64,000 bases of DNA from Cucumibacter marinus DSM 18995. GTDB taxonomy: Bacteria; Pseudomonadota; Alphaproteobacteria; Rhizobiales; Devosiaceae. The notes under the pieces are model-generated. The model made no database searches. It saw nothing but the letters and a program-made list of their open reading frames with translations, and was not told the DNA's origin. The position numbers and the translations under genes are program-made. This document shows, piece by piece, positions 42,314 to 50,001 of the stretch (position 1 is its first letter; every line of letters begins with the position of its first letter). Location of the stretch: NCBI RefSeq assembly GCF_000429865.1, contig NZ_KE386979.1, positions 251,572 to 315,571 of the forward strand, read 5' to 3'.

Positions 42314-42973
42314 ATGGAAGGTCTGCGCGCGTTCTTCTCCAACCCCTATCTGCTGATCGGCTGGGCCGCCCTGATGGTGCCGAGCCTTGCGATCCTGATT
42401 GTCGATCTCAGGCGCAACAACAGCCATCTGATGGGGCTGATGAAGCTCGTCTGGGGGCTGACCGTTGCCTATTCGGGGCCGGTGGGGCTCGGCATCTACT
42501 GGCTGACGGGCCGCAAATCGATACCGGATGACAAACTTTGGCGGCGTGCCTTCCGTTCCGTGGCGCATTGCTATTCGGGGTGCGGGCTGGGAGAGATCAC
42601 CGGGGTGCTGATTGCCGCGGGACTTTTGGCCCTGGGCAATCTGATGGTGGCCGCGATCACCTTCGTTCTGGCCTATGTGACCGGTTTCGCACTGACCGTC
42701 GGCCCGCTTGTTCAGGAGGGGACGTCGCTGCGCGACGCGTTCCGCGATGCGGTCTATGCCGAAACGCCGAGCATCGCCGTCATGGAAATCGTTGCCATCG
42801 TGGTCGAACTTACCCTTGCGGGCGACGCAGGGATGGGTGATCCCATCTTCTGGACGTCGCTGATCGTGTCACTGACGATCGGACTGGCCGCCGCCTATCC
42901 GGTCAACCTCGCGCTACTGCATTTCGGCATCAAGGAAGGGATGATGGATCCGCGCCAGCACGCGGAGACTTGA
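42314..42973 (+). CDS. DUF4396 integral membrane protein
   Basis: About 219 residues with six or so membrane segments. The family motif HCYSGCGLGEITG (about 87-99) is present: the His, two Cys and Glu look like a metal or redox site within the membrane. DUF4396 proteins are found near copper and sulfur-stress genes in many bacteria, but their function is not established. The start at 42314 is preceded by AAGGA; the longer frame from 42263 runs into the hairpin region. It is convergent with the deiodinase-like gene. Confidence 0.85.
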   Translation: MEGLRAFFSNPYLLIGWAALMVPSLAILIVDLRRNNSHLMGLMKLVWGLTVAYSGPVGLGIYWLTGRKSIPDDKLWRRAFRSVAHCYSGCGLGEITGVLIAAGLLALGNLMVAAITFVLAYVTGFALTVGPLVQEGTSLRDAFRDAVYAETPSIAVMEIVAIVVELTLAGDAGMGDPIFWTSLIVSLTIGLAAAYPVNLALLHFGIKEGMMDPRQHAET

Positions 42974-42996
42974 TGGGTCTCCCGGGCGCATGACCG

Positions 42997-43689
42997 TCAG
43001 TCCTTGATTGTCAGAATCTCTTCGAGGGGCTTTTTGACCTTGGCCACGGCGGGCACCGTGGCGTCTTCCGCCGGGTGCCCGACGGCGAGGATCATGACCG
43101 CTTTTTCGGATTCGGGGCGTCCGCACAGCCCGTTGAGGAATTTCATCGGGTTGGGCGTATGGGTGAGGGCGGTCAGGCCCGCATGATGCAGCGCCGCGAT
43201 CAGGAAGCCGGTGGCGATGCCGACGCTTTCGGGCACATAGTAGTTCTTGTAGCGCGTACCGTCTTCAAAGACGCCGTAGCGCTGGGCGAAGATCACGATC
43301 AGCCAGGGTGCGATGTCGAGATGGGGCTTGTCGGCATCGGTGCCGATCGGCTCGAGCGCCTTCAGCCATTCATCCCCTGCATTGCCGGCATAGAACTGTT
43401 TTTCCTCTTCCTCGGCGGCGAGGCGGATTTCGTGTTTGGCCGCGGGGTCGGAAATGGCGACGAAATGCCAGGGCTGGTGGTTGGCGCCCGAGGGGGCGAG
43501 CCCGGCGGTCGCGATGCAGTGTTCGATTACCGCACGATCGACTGGCCGGTCCGAATAATCGCGCACGGTATGGCGGCGCTGCATGAAGGTGTGAAAGGCC
43601 CGGGCCTCTTCGAGCATCTGTTCGTCGGTCAGGTGATGACGGTCAGGCAGGGCGACCGGCTGATAGTTGAGCTTTTCCTTGGCGAACAT
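42997..43689 (-). CDS. Iodotyrosine deiodinase-like flavoprotein (nitroreductase superfamily)
   Basis: About 230 residues, FMN-dependent nitroreductase fold: RRHTVRDYSDRPV, TAGLAPSGANHQPWHF, and HHAGLTALTHTPNP. It differs from ordinary nitroreductases and follows mammalian and bacterial iodotyrosine deiodinase (IYD). The zwitterion-binding triad Glu157/Tyr161/Lys182 of human IYD, as I recall it, has counterparts at Glu96, Tyr100 and Lys121 (EEEEKQFY and DKPHLDIAP). It may therefore reductively dehalogenate halotyrosines or act on related phenols. The start at 43689 follows GGAGGGG. Single-gene transcription unit with no linked halogen genes. Confidence 0.85.
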   Translation of the reverse strand: MFAKEKLNYQPVALPDRHHLTDEQMLEEARAFHTFMQRRHTVRDYSDRPVDRAVIEHCIATAGLAPSGANHQPWHFVAISDPAAKHEIRLAAEEEEKQFYAGNAGDEWLKALEPIGTDADKPHLDIAPWLIVIFAQRYGVFEDGTRYKNYYVPESVGIATGFLIAALHHAGLTALTHTPNPMKFLNGLCGRPESEKAVMILAVGHPAEDATVPAVAKVKKPLEEILTIKD

Positions 43690-43847
43690 GGATGCCCCCT
43701 CCGATTGGATCCGATTTTCGGGGCAATAAGCCATGGGGTGGGCAGTTCTGTCCAGCCTTGCTGCCAGGCGCAGCGATCAGATGCAAGAAGTCGAAAAAGC
43801 CTGCGCGAAACTTGCGAATATCGTTGGTCCGGCGCGACTGCCGTGCC

Positions 43848-44153
43848 CTAAGGGGCGAGCAAATCCCGCCATTCGGGGTGGCGGCGGAATTGCGCTGCCA
43901 CATAGGAGCAGACCGGTATGATCCGCAGGTTTTCGGTGCGGGCATCGTCGATGGCCGCTTGCACCAGCAATTCGGCATGGCCCTGCCCGCGATAGCGTGG
44001 CGGCACGAAGGTATGGTCGATGGCGATGGTGTCGCCGGGCATGTCCTTATAGGTCATCACCGCTTCGTCGTCGCTTTCGAGCCGGATCACATAGCGTCCG
44101 CCATGTTCGCCCTTTTCGCGCTGGACGGTGGAATCTTGTGCAGTCGTCGTCAT
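43848..44153 (-). CDS. Small GNAT-type N-acetyltransferase (YidJ/NATD1-like)
   Basis: About 101 residues. The short single-domain acetyltransferase form is recognisable by IAIDHTFVPPRYRGQGHAELLV, where RGQGHA is the acetyl-CoA pyrophosphate loop, and by the closing IPVCSYVAAQFRRHPEWRDL. These proteins are about 90-100 residues and mostly of unknown substrate. It begins 10 bases after the TPR-protein stop, so the two probably share a transcript. The longer frame to 44369 overlaps that gene and was not used. Confidence 0.88.
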   Translation of the reverse strand: MTTTAQDSTVQREKGEHGGRYVIRLESDDEAVMTYKDMPGDTIAIDHTFVPPRYRGQGHAELLVQAAIDDARTENLRIIPVCSYVAAQFRRHPEWRDLLAP

Positions 44154-44163
44154 GAGAAAGGCC

Positions 44164-44760
44164 TCAAATCCGGGTTTGCGGTTCCAGGAGCTCGGGGAAC
44201 AGGGTCCGTTCATTGAGATAGGGATGATATTCGAGCGCATCAACGATGGCGTTGAGCGCCTTTTGCCGGTTGCCGAGCCGCAAGTGAATAAGCGCGGCAC
44301 CGGCGAGCGCGCCGAAATGGCGGGGTTCACGGGCCAATGTCTCGTCGACATCGGCCAGCGACAAATCATAATCGCCCATTACGAAGTGCATGGTCGCGCG
44401 CTGGTTCCAGCCTTCGGCATAGTCCGGCCATTTCTCAACGATCCGGTCGAGCATTTCGATGGCGGCGCGGGGCCCCACACGGGAGCGGGCCTCGATGGCG
44501 CTTTTCATGGCGAGGGCAAGATCCTCATCATCTGGGGCCAGCCAGACCTGCCAGATCTGGTCGGCGGCTTCCCGGGCCGCCACGGGGTCCGGTGCGTTGC
44601 GCAGCTCGACAAAAAGGGCATCCAGCCGGTCGGTGTCGACATAGGCGGGTGAGGGCGCGGCTGGCTGGGCCTGGACTGTCGCCGCCACGCCCCCGAGCCA
44701 GATCAGCGCCAGCAAAGGGGCGGCAAGCAGGGTGGCGATGCGGCGGGTCATTTGAACCAT
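44164..44760 (-). CDS. Exported tetratricopeptide-repeat protein
   Basis: About 198 residues from ATG 44760; ATG 44751 is an alternative. A signal peptide is visible (RRIATLLAAPLLALIWLGG, then VQAQPAAP). The mature part has two to three TPR-like helical pairs: GPRAAIEMLDRIVEKWPDYAEG, RATMHFVMGDYDLSLADVDE and HFGALAGAALIHLRLGNRQKA. It is probably a periplasmic protein-interaction protein. It heads a two-gene unit with the small GNAT. No specific partner is visible. Confidence 0.8.
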   Translation of the reverse strand: MVQMTRRIATLLAAPLLALIWLGGVAATVQAQPAAPSPAYVDTDRLDALFVELRNAPDPVAAREAADQIWQVWLAPDDEDLALAMKSAIEARSRVGPRAAIEMLDRIVEKWPDYAEGWNQRATMHFVMGDYDLSLADVDETLAREPRHFGALAGAALIHLRLGNRQKALNAIVDALEYHPYLNERTLFPELLEPQTRI

Positions 44761-44914
44761 GAAGGCAGTATGGCGCCGGGGTCCGGAGATTGGCAATTGC
44801 CGGCAATCGGCGAACCGGACCGGCGCAGCAACGCGACATGTCCGGTTTTCATCTGAATTGTCAGGTGGTTGCGTCCGTACCTAGCATGGCGCCCTTGCCA
44901 ACCTTCAAGGAGAA

Positions 44915-45322
44915 GTGATGATGGGAATGCCGGTTCACATGATGATCGAGGGCGCGCCGCAGCCGGTGGCGCCGTTTTCCCATGCGGTGGAGTGCGACGG
45001 ATGGCTGTTCGTGACCGGACAGATGCCCACAGACCCCGCTGATCCGGATGCGCCGCTGCCCGAGGGCATAGAGGCGCAGACCCGGCGGGTGATGGACAAT
45101 CTGAAGCTTGTGCTGGCGGGCGCCGGTCTGGGACTTGAGAACGTTACCTTCTGCCGGGTGTATCTCACAGAATTCAAGCGCGACTATGCCGCCATGAACG
45201 AGACCTACAAGGCGTTCTTCACACCGGGCAAGCTTCCCGGGCGCACCTGCGTGGGGGTCTCGGGCCTGGCGGTCGACGCGCTGGTCGAGATCGATCTCAT
45301 TGCGCGCCGGCCCGAAGCCTAG
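44915..45322 (+). CDS. RidA-family protein (enamine/imine deaminase)
   Basis: About 135 residues, standard for the Rid family. Visible are AVECDGWLFVTGQMPTDP, a GLGLENVTFCRVYLTEF segment, and GKLPGRTCVGVSGLAVDALVEIDLIA, which holds the Arg that binds the substrate carboxylate in active RidA proteins. It hydrolyses reactive enamine or imine intermediates. A good AAGGAGAAG site precedes the ATG. Its end overlaps the convergent VOC gene by 4 bases. It could be a Rid subgroup other than RidA proper. Confidence 0.9.
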   Translation: MMMGMPVHMMIEGAPQPVAPFSHAVECDGWLFVTGQMPTDPADPDAPLPEGIEAQTRRVMDNLKLVLAGAGLGLENVTFCRVYLTEFKRDYAAMNETYKAFFTPGKLPGRTCVGVSGLAVDALVEIDLIARRPEA

Positions 45323-45882
45323 CGGTCGGCCTGCCGCGGTTCGCCGAGCTCGCCAAGCAGCCCTTCAAGATCGAGCGGGTCGCTGACCATGGCCAGTTCA
45401 CCTTTTTCATCGACCGGCCATTCGGCGCCCGGGCGGTCCCAATAGAGTTCGACGCCGTTGTTATCCGGATCGCGCAGATAAAGGGCCTCGGAAACCCCGT
45501 GGTCCGAGGCGCCATCAAGCGGAATGCGGGCTTCTATGAGCCGCATCAGCGCGTCGGCCAGGTCCTTGCGGTTCGGGTAGAGGATGGCGAGATGGTAGAG
45601 CCCGGTAGTACCGCGCGGCGGGGGCGGGGCGTTCCGGCTTTCCCAGGTGTTGAGCCCGATATGATGGTGATAGCCGCCTGCCGCGATGAACGCTGCCTGT
45701 TTGCCGAAGCGCTGGGTCAGCTGAAAGCCAAGCACGCCGACATAGAAATCGAGCGCGCGGTCGATGTCGGCAACCTTGAGATGAACGTGGCCGATCCGGG
45801 TCTCGGGATGGATCGGGCGGGCATTGGGGGCTTCGATGCCGGTGGCCGGTCCCTGGGTGGTGGCCGTGATCTGGTCAGCCAT
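45319..45882 (-). CDS. VOC-superfamily (glyoxalase/extradiol dioxygenase-like) protein
   Basis: About 187 residues with one vicinal-oxygen-chelate module. Metal ligand candidates are His in GHVHLKVADID, His in LYHLAILYP and Glu in NNGVELYWDRP. The sequence between (DFYVGVLGF and YHHHIGLNTW) is like the CatE/catechol-2,3-dioxygenase-annotated VOC group. The start at 45882 was chosen; the longer frame extends into a gene-free promoter region. Substrate unknown. Orthologues of this type are often annotated as glyoxalases. Confidence 0.85.
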   Translation of the reverse strand: MADQITATTQGPATGIEAPNARPIHPETRIGHVHLKVADIDRALDFYVGVLGFQLTQRFGKQAAFIAAGGYHHHIGLNTWESRNAPPPPRGTTGLYHLAILYPNRKDLADALMRLIEARIPLDGASDHGVSEALYLRDPDNNGVELYWDRPGAEWPVDEKGELAMVSDPLDLEGLLGELGEPRQADR

Positions 45883-46077
45883 TGTCGTGTCCTCTTCGAA
45901 TATCGGGTGAATGGCCGTGCGCCGCATAACCGGTGCTGCCTTCGCGTTGTTCACACATATAGGCCATTTGGCGGGGGCGATTAGGCCAGGTTCGCCGAAC
46001 ATTCCGTCCGCCGATCTTCACCGCCAAGCCAGGGTAACTGCAATCCGGCCCAGAGGAAAAAACGTTCGCCCTGTGGT

Positions 46078-46095
46078 TGACCGAACGTTCGGTCA
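46078..46095. promoter_or_regulatory. Perfect 18-bp palindrome, probable TetR operator
   Basis: TGACCGAACGTTCGGTCA, symmetric in every base, lies 110 bases before the TetR start in the 323-base gap between the VOC and TetR genes. It is the size and shape of a TetR-family operator and probably mediates autoregulation of the regulator/monooxygenase operon. I see no other gene or structure in the rest of this gap. Confidence 0.7.
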
Positions 46096-46205
46096 GCATT
46101 AGATGTGCCAAACGAAGAGACCCAGGTTTGCCGCCCGGATCCAGCCGGGGTCCGTAGGCGAGACGGGTCCGTCCGGTGATGAGGGCGGCAAGCGAGGAGA
46201 AACGG

Positions 46206-46817
46206 ATGACCGAGGAAAGATTTCTCAAGGGCCGGCTGACCGCGCCGCGCAACACGCGCGCGGACATCATCGATGCCGCGATCCAGCTGCTGGGTCGGGG
46301 CGGCGCCAGCGGGTTCACGGCGTCGGCGCTGGCTGCGGAAGCCGGCGTGTCCAAGGCCGCGATCTATCATCATTTCGACGGGCTGGATGCGGTGATCGTC
46401 GCTGCATTCGACAGCTTCGCCGTGCAGATGTCGGTGATCACGCCGCCGGATGGAATGAGCCTGTGCGATTGGCTCATCCGGTTGGGCCACGACGCTGTGG
46501 CGATCGCCGAGGCGCAGCGTGAGTTGATCAATGCCTATCTGGTGTTTGTCACCCAGTCTCTGTTCAACCCGGAACTGCATAGCGGGCTTGCGCAGACCCT
46601 TGCGGGAATCGAGGAAGCCACCGCGGACACCATGGCCGAATTGCTCGATTGCCCCGTCTCGCGCGAGCAGTTGCAACGCGTTGCCGCGCTGACACTGATG
46701 ACGCTTGACGGTCTCGCCATGCAGGTGGCCCTTTTCCCGGACCGCAAGCCTGCGGCACTGGCCGCGTGGGAGGAGTTCGCCCGTCAGACCTGTGCGCAAC
46801 TGGAGGCAGGATCATGA
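46206..46817 (+). CDS. TetR-family transcriptional regulator
   Basis: About 203 residues. The N-terminal HTH reads RADIIDAAIQLLGRGGASGF then LAAEAGVSKAAIYHHFDGLD, the standard TetR pattern. The C-terminal part is all-helical and ligand-binding (TetR_C-like). The start at 46206 follows GAGGAGAAAC. Its stop overlaps the monooxygenase start by 4 bases, so regulator and enzyme are co-translated. The likely effector is the monooxygenase substrate. Confidence 0.94.
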   Translation: MTEERFLKGRLTAPRNTRADIIDAAIQLLGRGGASGFTASALAAEAGVSKAAIYHHFDGLDAVIVAAFDSFAVQMSVITPPDGMSLCDWLIRLGHDAVAIAEAQRELINAYLVFVTQSLFNPELHSGLAQTLAGIEEATADTMAELLDCPVSREQLQRVAALTLMTLDGLAMQVALFPDRKPAALAAWEEFARQTCAQLEAGS

Positions 46818-48004
46818 AAGCAGCAATCGCTGGAGCAGGCATAGCGGGACTTGCGGCAGCCAACGCGCTCGCCGCGCGCGGATGGACAGTCGATGTCTAT
46901 GAGAAATCGCCCGGGCTACGCAGTTCGGGCTATGCCATCGATTTCTTCGGACCGGGCTACGATGCGGCCGAGCAAATGGGCCTTGTGCCCGCCATCAGGC
47001 AACACGCACTCAAGATCGATGATGTGATCTTCGTCAATGAAGATGACAGGCCCGCGTCGACGCTCAACCTCAAATACGCCATGCAGGCTGCCGGCGACCG
47101 CTGGATTTCGCTTTTGAGGGGCGATCTCGAAAAGGTGCTGCATGCCGCGCTGCCCGAAGGGGTGACGCTGCATTACGGGCACAAGGCCGAAGGTGCGCAG
47201 TCCAAGGATGGCAAGGGTGTGCTGCAGTTTTCCGACGGCAGTCAGGTCGAGGCCGATCTCGTCATTGGCGCGGACGGCGTGCACTCGGCGGTGCGGCGCT
47301 CGGTTTTCGGTCCCGAATCCGGGTTTTCGCGATTTCTGGGGTATCACACCGCCGCATTCGTCTTCGAGGACGAGGCCCTTCACCGCGAGATCGGCGATGC
47401 GGTGCGCGCACTCAACCTGCCGGGTCGGCAGGTCTGGCTCTACCCGCTTGACGAACGTTCGGGCGATGCGTCCAAATCGCGTGGCGAACTGGCGGCGTTT
47501 TTCGTTCACAGCGCACAGGAAGAGCGGCCGTCGGAAGACCCGAAAGCGGAGTTGCGACGTGTCTATGGGGATCTCGGCTGGCATGTGCCGCGCATCCTGC
47601 AAGTCCTTGATACGGTCGATGACCTTTACTTCGACAGCCTGTCTCAGATCGAGATGGAGCGCTGGCATGACGGGCGGGTGGTTCTGCTGGGCGACGCGGC
47701 CTGGGCAGTGACCCTTCTGGCAGGGCAGGGCGCCTCGCTCGGGGTTGGCGGGGCCCTGGCGCTGGCGGAGATGCTTGGTGACGGATCGGCGATCGATCAG
47801 GGGCTTGCCGCGTTCGAGACCGCGTTGATGCCGGACATTCTCGACAAGCAGAAGGCAGGCCGGCAGGCGGCATCCTGGTTCGCGCCGCAAACAGCCTTCG
47901 GGCTCACCATTCGCCATATCGTGTTGCGGATCCTGAACCTGCCGGGCCTGTCGCGCCTCATTGGTCCGCTGCTGGCGCCCAGTGCCAAGGGATTCTCGCT
48001 CTGA
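46814..48004 (+). CDS. FAD-dependent monooxygenase (PHBH/TetX-like)
   Basis: About 396 residues. The N-terminal Rossmann motif is AAIAGAGIAGLAAANALAARG (first 20 or so residues), the DG motif is LVIGADGVHSAVR (about 155), and the second FAD motif is GRVVLLGDAAWAVTLLAGQGASLG (about 288-312), typical of group A aromatic hydroxylases and TetX-like enzymes. It is likely an NAD(P)H-dependent hydroxylase of an aromatic or polycyclic compound, possibly detoxifying. Controlled with the TetR gene it overlaps. Confidence 0.9.
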   Translation: MKAAIAGAGIAGLAAANALAARGWTVDVYEKSPGLRSSGYAIDFFGPGYDAAEQMGLVPAIRQHALKIDDVIFVNEDDRPASTLNLKYAMQAAGDRWISLLRGDLEKVLHAALPEGVTLHYGHKAEGAQSKDGKGVLQFSDGSQVEADLVIGADGVHSAVRRSVFGPESGFSRFLGYHTAAFVFEDEALHREIGDAVRALNLPGRQVWLYPLDERSGDASKSRGELAAFFVHSAQEERPSEDPKAELRRVYGDLGWHVPRILQVLDTVDDLYFDSLSQIEMERWHDGRVVLLGDAAWAVTLLAGQGASLGVGGALALAEMLGDGSAIDQGLAAFETALMPDILDKQKAGRQAASWFAPQTAFGLTIRHIVLRILNLPGLSRLIGPLLAPSAKGFSL

Positions 48005-48175
48005 TCAAGGGATTTGCGCTGTCAAAAGGAAGGCATCCCGGAGCCGGCCCGATTGAGAAAAGAGCAAGCCGTCCAACCGATTGTGCGTGACGGCCTGCGA
48101 AAGCGATTCCGGCCTTGCCGCTTTTCATTCCGGTGTGTTTACTGCGAGGCGAACGCCTGAGCTGAGAACCGTTCG

Positions 48176-48195
48176 GTTTCACTTGGGTGTGAAAC
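48176..48195 (+). promoter_or_regulatory. Inverted repeat in the TRAP operon leader
   Basis: GTTTCAC-N6-GTGAAAC lies just before the GGGAGG ribosome-binding site of the TRAP binding-protein gene. It could be an operator or a translational control hairpin. Confidence 0.5.
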
Positions 48196-48207
48196 AGGGA
48201 GGAATAC

Positions 48208-49308
48208 ATGAAAAGACGCGATTTCTTTAAATCCGCGACCGCTGTTACGGCTGGTGCGGCTGGCGCCTCAGCGCTGGCGACGCCCGCCATTTCGCAAGGG
48301 ATGACAGAATGGGTCTGCGTCTCGGCCTTCGGCCGCGCCGGCCTTCTGGGTTCGGCGCTCGAAAAATTCGCCGAAGACGTCAAGACCATGACCGATGGCA
48401 AGCTGGTCATCACGCCGTATCACGACGGTGAACTGGTCGGCGGCCTCGAATCCATGGACGCGGTCCAGTCCGGTACCGCGCAGATGGGTTACGGCGCCCC
48501 CTATTACTGGGAAGGCAAGTCGGATTCGATCTCGTTCGTGGCGGCCATGCCTTATGGGCTCAACGTGCAGGAGCAGAATGCCTGGCTCTATTACGGCGAC
48601 GGCATCGCGATGGCCGACAAGCTCGCCTACAACCCGCTCGGCGTGAAGTTCCTGCCCATGGGCAACACCGGCAACCAGATGGGTGGCTGGTACGCCAAGG
48701 AAATCAACACGGTCGATGACCTTTCCGGCCTCAAGTTCCGCATGCCGGGGCTGGGCGGTGAAGTGCTGAAGACCTTCGGGGTCAACGTGATCCTGCTGTC
48801 GGGTTCCGACACGCTGCCGGCCCTCACTTCGGGCCAGATCGACGGCACCGAGTGGATCGGCCCTGCGGCTGACCTTGGCGCCGGCTTCTTCCGCGTGGTC
48901 AACAACTACTACTATCCGGGCTGGCACGAGCCGGCGACCGTGCTTGACGGCTTCTTCGACATGGCCGCCTGGGAAGCGCTGGACGATCAGTCGCGTGCCG
49001 CGGTGGAACGGGCCGCTGCTTCGACCAATCTGTGGATCCTGAGCCAGTTCCAGGCGGTGAACAACGCCGCGCTGCAGACCCTGGTCAACGAGCACGATGT
49101 CAATCTGCTGCCCTATTCGGACGAGTTGCTGCAGGCAATCGGCGAACGCACGCCGGACGTTCTTTCCGAGCGTGCCAAGTCCTCGCCCGAGGCGACCGAG
49201 TTGTACAACTCGCTCGTCAGCTGGCGCTCGACCATGGTCGAGTGGTCGGGGATTTCCGAGGGCAAGTTCATGCAGGCCCGCACTTCGGCGAACTTCTCGA
49301 CGATCTGA
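48208..49308 (+). CDS. dctP: TRAP transporter periplasmic binding protein (TakP/DctP-like)
   Basis: About 366 residues with a probable Tat-type signal (MKRRDFFKSATAV, ending ATPAISQG). The DctP fold shows FAEDVKTMTDGKLVITPYHDG, GLKFRMPGLGGEVLKTFG holding the carboxylate-binding Arg, and GTEWIGPAADLGAGFF followed by YYPGWHEPATVLDGFFD, the latter close to the 2-oxoacid binding protein TakP. It probably captures a carboxylate such as a 2-keto or sugar acid. It heads the dctPQM-kinase operon. Confidence 0.92.
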   Translation: MKRRDFFKSATAVTAGAAGASALATPAISQGMTEWVCVSAFGRAGLLGSALEKFAEDVKTMTDGKLVITPYHDGELVGGLESMDAVQSGTAQMGYGAPYYWEGKSDSISFVAAMPYGLNVQEQNAWLYYGDGIAMADKLAYNPLGVKFLPMGNTGNQMGGWYAKEINTVDDLSGLKFRMPGLGGEVLKTFGVNVILLSGSDTLPALTSGQIDGTEWIGPAADLGAGFFRVVNNYYYPGWHEPATVLDGFFDMAAWEALDDQSRAAVERAAASTNLWILSQFQAVNNAALQTLVNEHDVNLLPYSDELLQAIGERTPDVLSERAKSSPEATELYNSLVSWRSTMVEWSGISEGKFMQARTSANFSTI

Positions 49309-49316
49309 TCGGACAT

Positions 49317-49391
49317 GGGGCGCGGGTAACCGCGTCCCGCTTTTCGTGGCGGCGCTCCCGTGCCGCCACGGTTTGCCACGTGCCGCGTGGC
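49317..49391 (+). other. Three consecutive hairpins between dctP and dctQ
   Basis: Stem 1 is GGGGCGCGG/CCGCGTCCC (49317-49338) followed by GCTTTT, like a terminator. Stem 2 is CGTGGCGGC/GCCGCCACG (49345-49370). Stem 3 is GCCACG/CGTGGC (49375-49391). They probably lower transcription into the membrane subunits and protect the dctP message. Confidence 0.6.
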
Positions 49392-50001
49392 CGACAAACC
49401 GGGCCACAACCGGCCGGCCACATCAGCGGTGCCACAGGGCGGGGGAGCGCTTCTGTTTATTCTTCGCGTGATCGCAACGGTGATCGACCGCATCAACGCC
49501 GTGGTCGGCCATGTGATGGCCTGGCTTTGCCTGGTGCTGGTCCTCAACACCTTTCTCGTCGTCGTCCTGCGCTACGTCTTCAATCTGGGCGAGCCGTGGA
49601 TGACCGAAACCTATATCTACACCCACGCCTATATCTTCCTTCTGGGCGCGGGGTACACGCTGCTGCATGACGGGCATGTGCGGATCGATCTGATCTATGC
49701 CGGTGCCTCGCCGCGCTATAAGGCGGCGGTCAATCTGATCGGTACACTGGTGTTTGCGCTACCGGTGATGTGGTTGTTCTACACCAAGGGCATCGACTTC
49801 TTCTGGCGCTCCTATTCGAGCCTCGAGACCTCGCCGGAGGCCGGGGGCATTCCTGCGCTTTATGTGGTCAAGGCCGGCATTCCCGCCATGGCGGTGCTGC
49901 TGGGCCTGCAGTTCGTCTCACTGGCGATTCGATCCATCGAGACCCTGATCACGGGCGATGCGCGCGTCCTGCCGCAGGCGGACGAGGAGCCGATGACATG
50001 A
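49360..50001 (+). CDS. dctQ: TRAP transporter small permease (DctQ)
   Basis: Up to about 213 residues with four membrane helices: MAWLCLVLVLNTFLVVVLRY, a second around IFLLGAGYTLL, a third around VNLIGTLVFALPVMWLF and a fourth around AMAVLLGLQFVSLAI. The motif FNLGEPWMTET and HDGHVRIDLIY are typical of DctQ. The start is uncertain: GTG at 49360 lies inside a hairpin, while a GGGGGAG at 49441 favours a start near 49453-49480, which would remove about 30-40 non-conserved residues. Its stop overlaps the dctM start by 4 bases. Confidence 0.88.
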   Translation: MPPRFATCRVADKPGHNRPATSAVPQGGGALLFILRVIATVIDRINAVVGHVMAWLCLVLVLNTFLVVVLRYVFNLGEPWMTETYIYTHAYIFLLGAGYTLLHDGHVRIDLIYAGASPRYKAAVNLIGTLVFALPVMWLFYTKGIDFFWRSYSSLETSPEAGGIPALYVVKAGIPAMAVLLGLQFVSLAIRSIETLITGDARVLPQADEEPMT

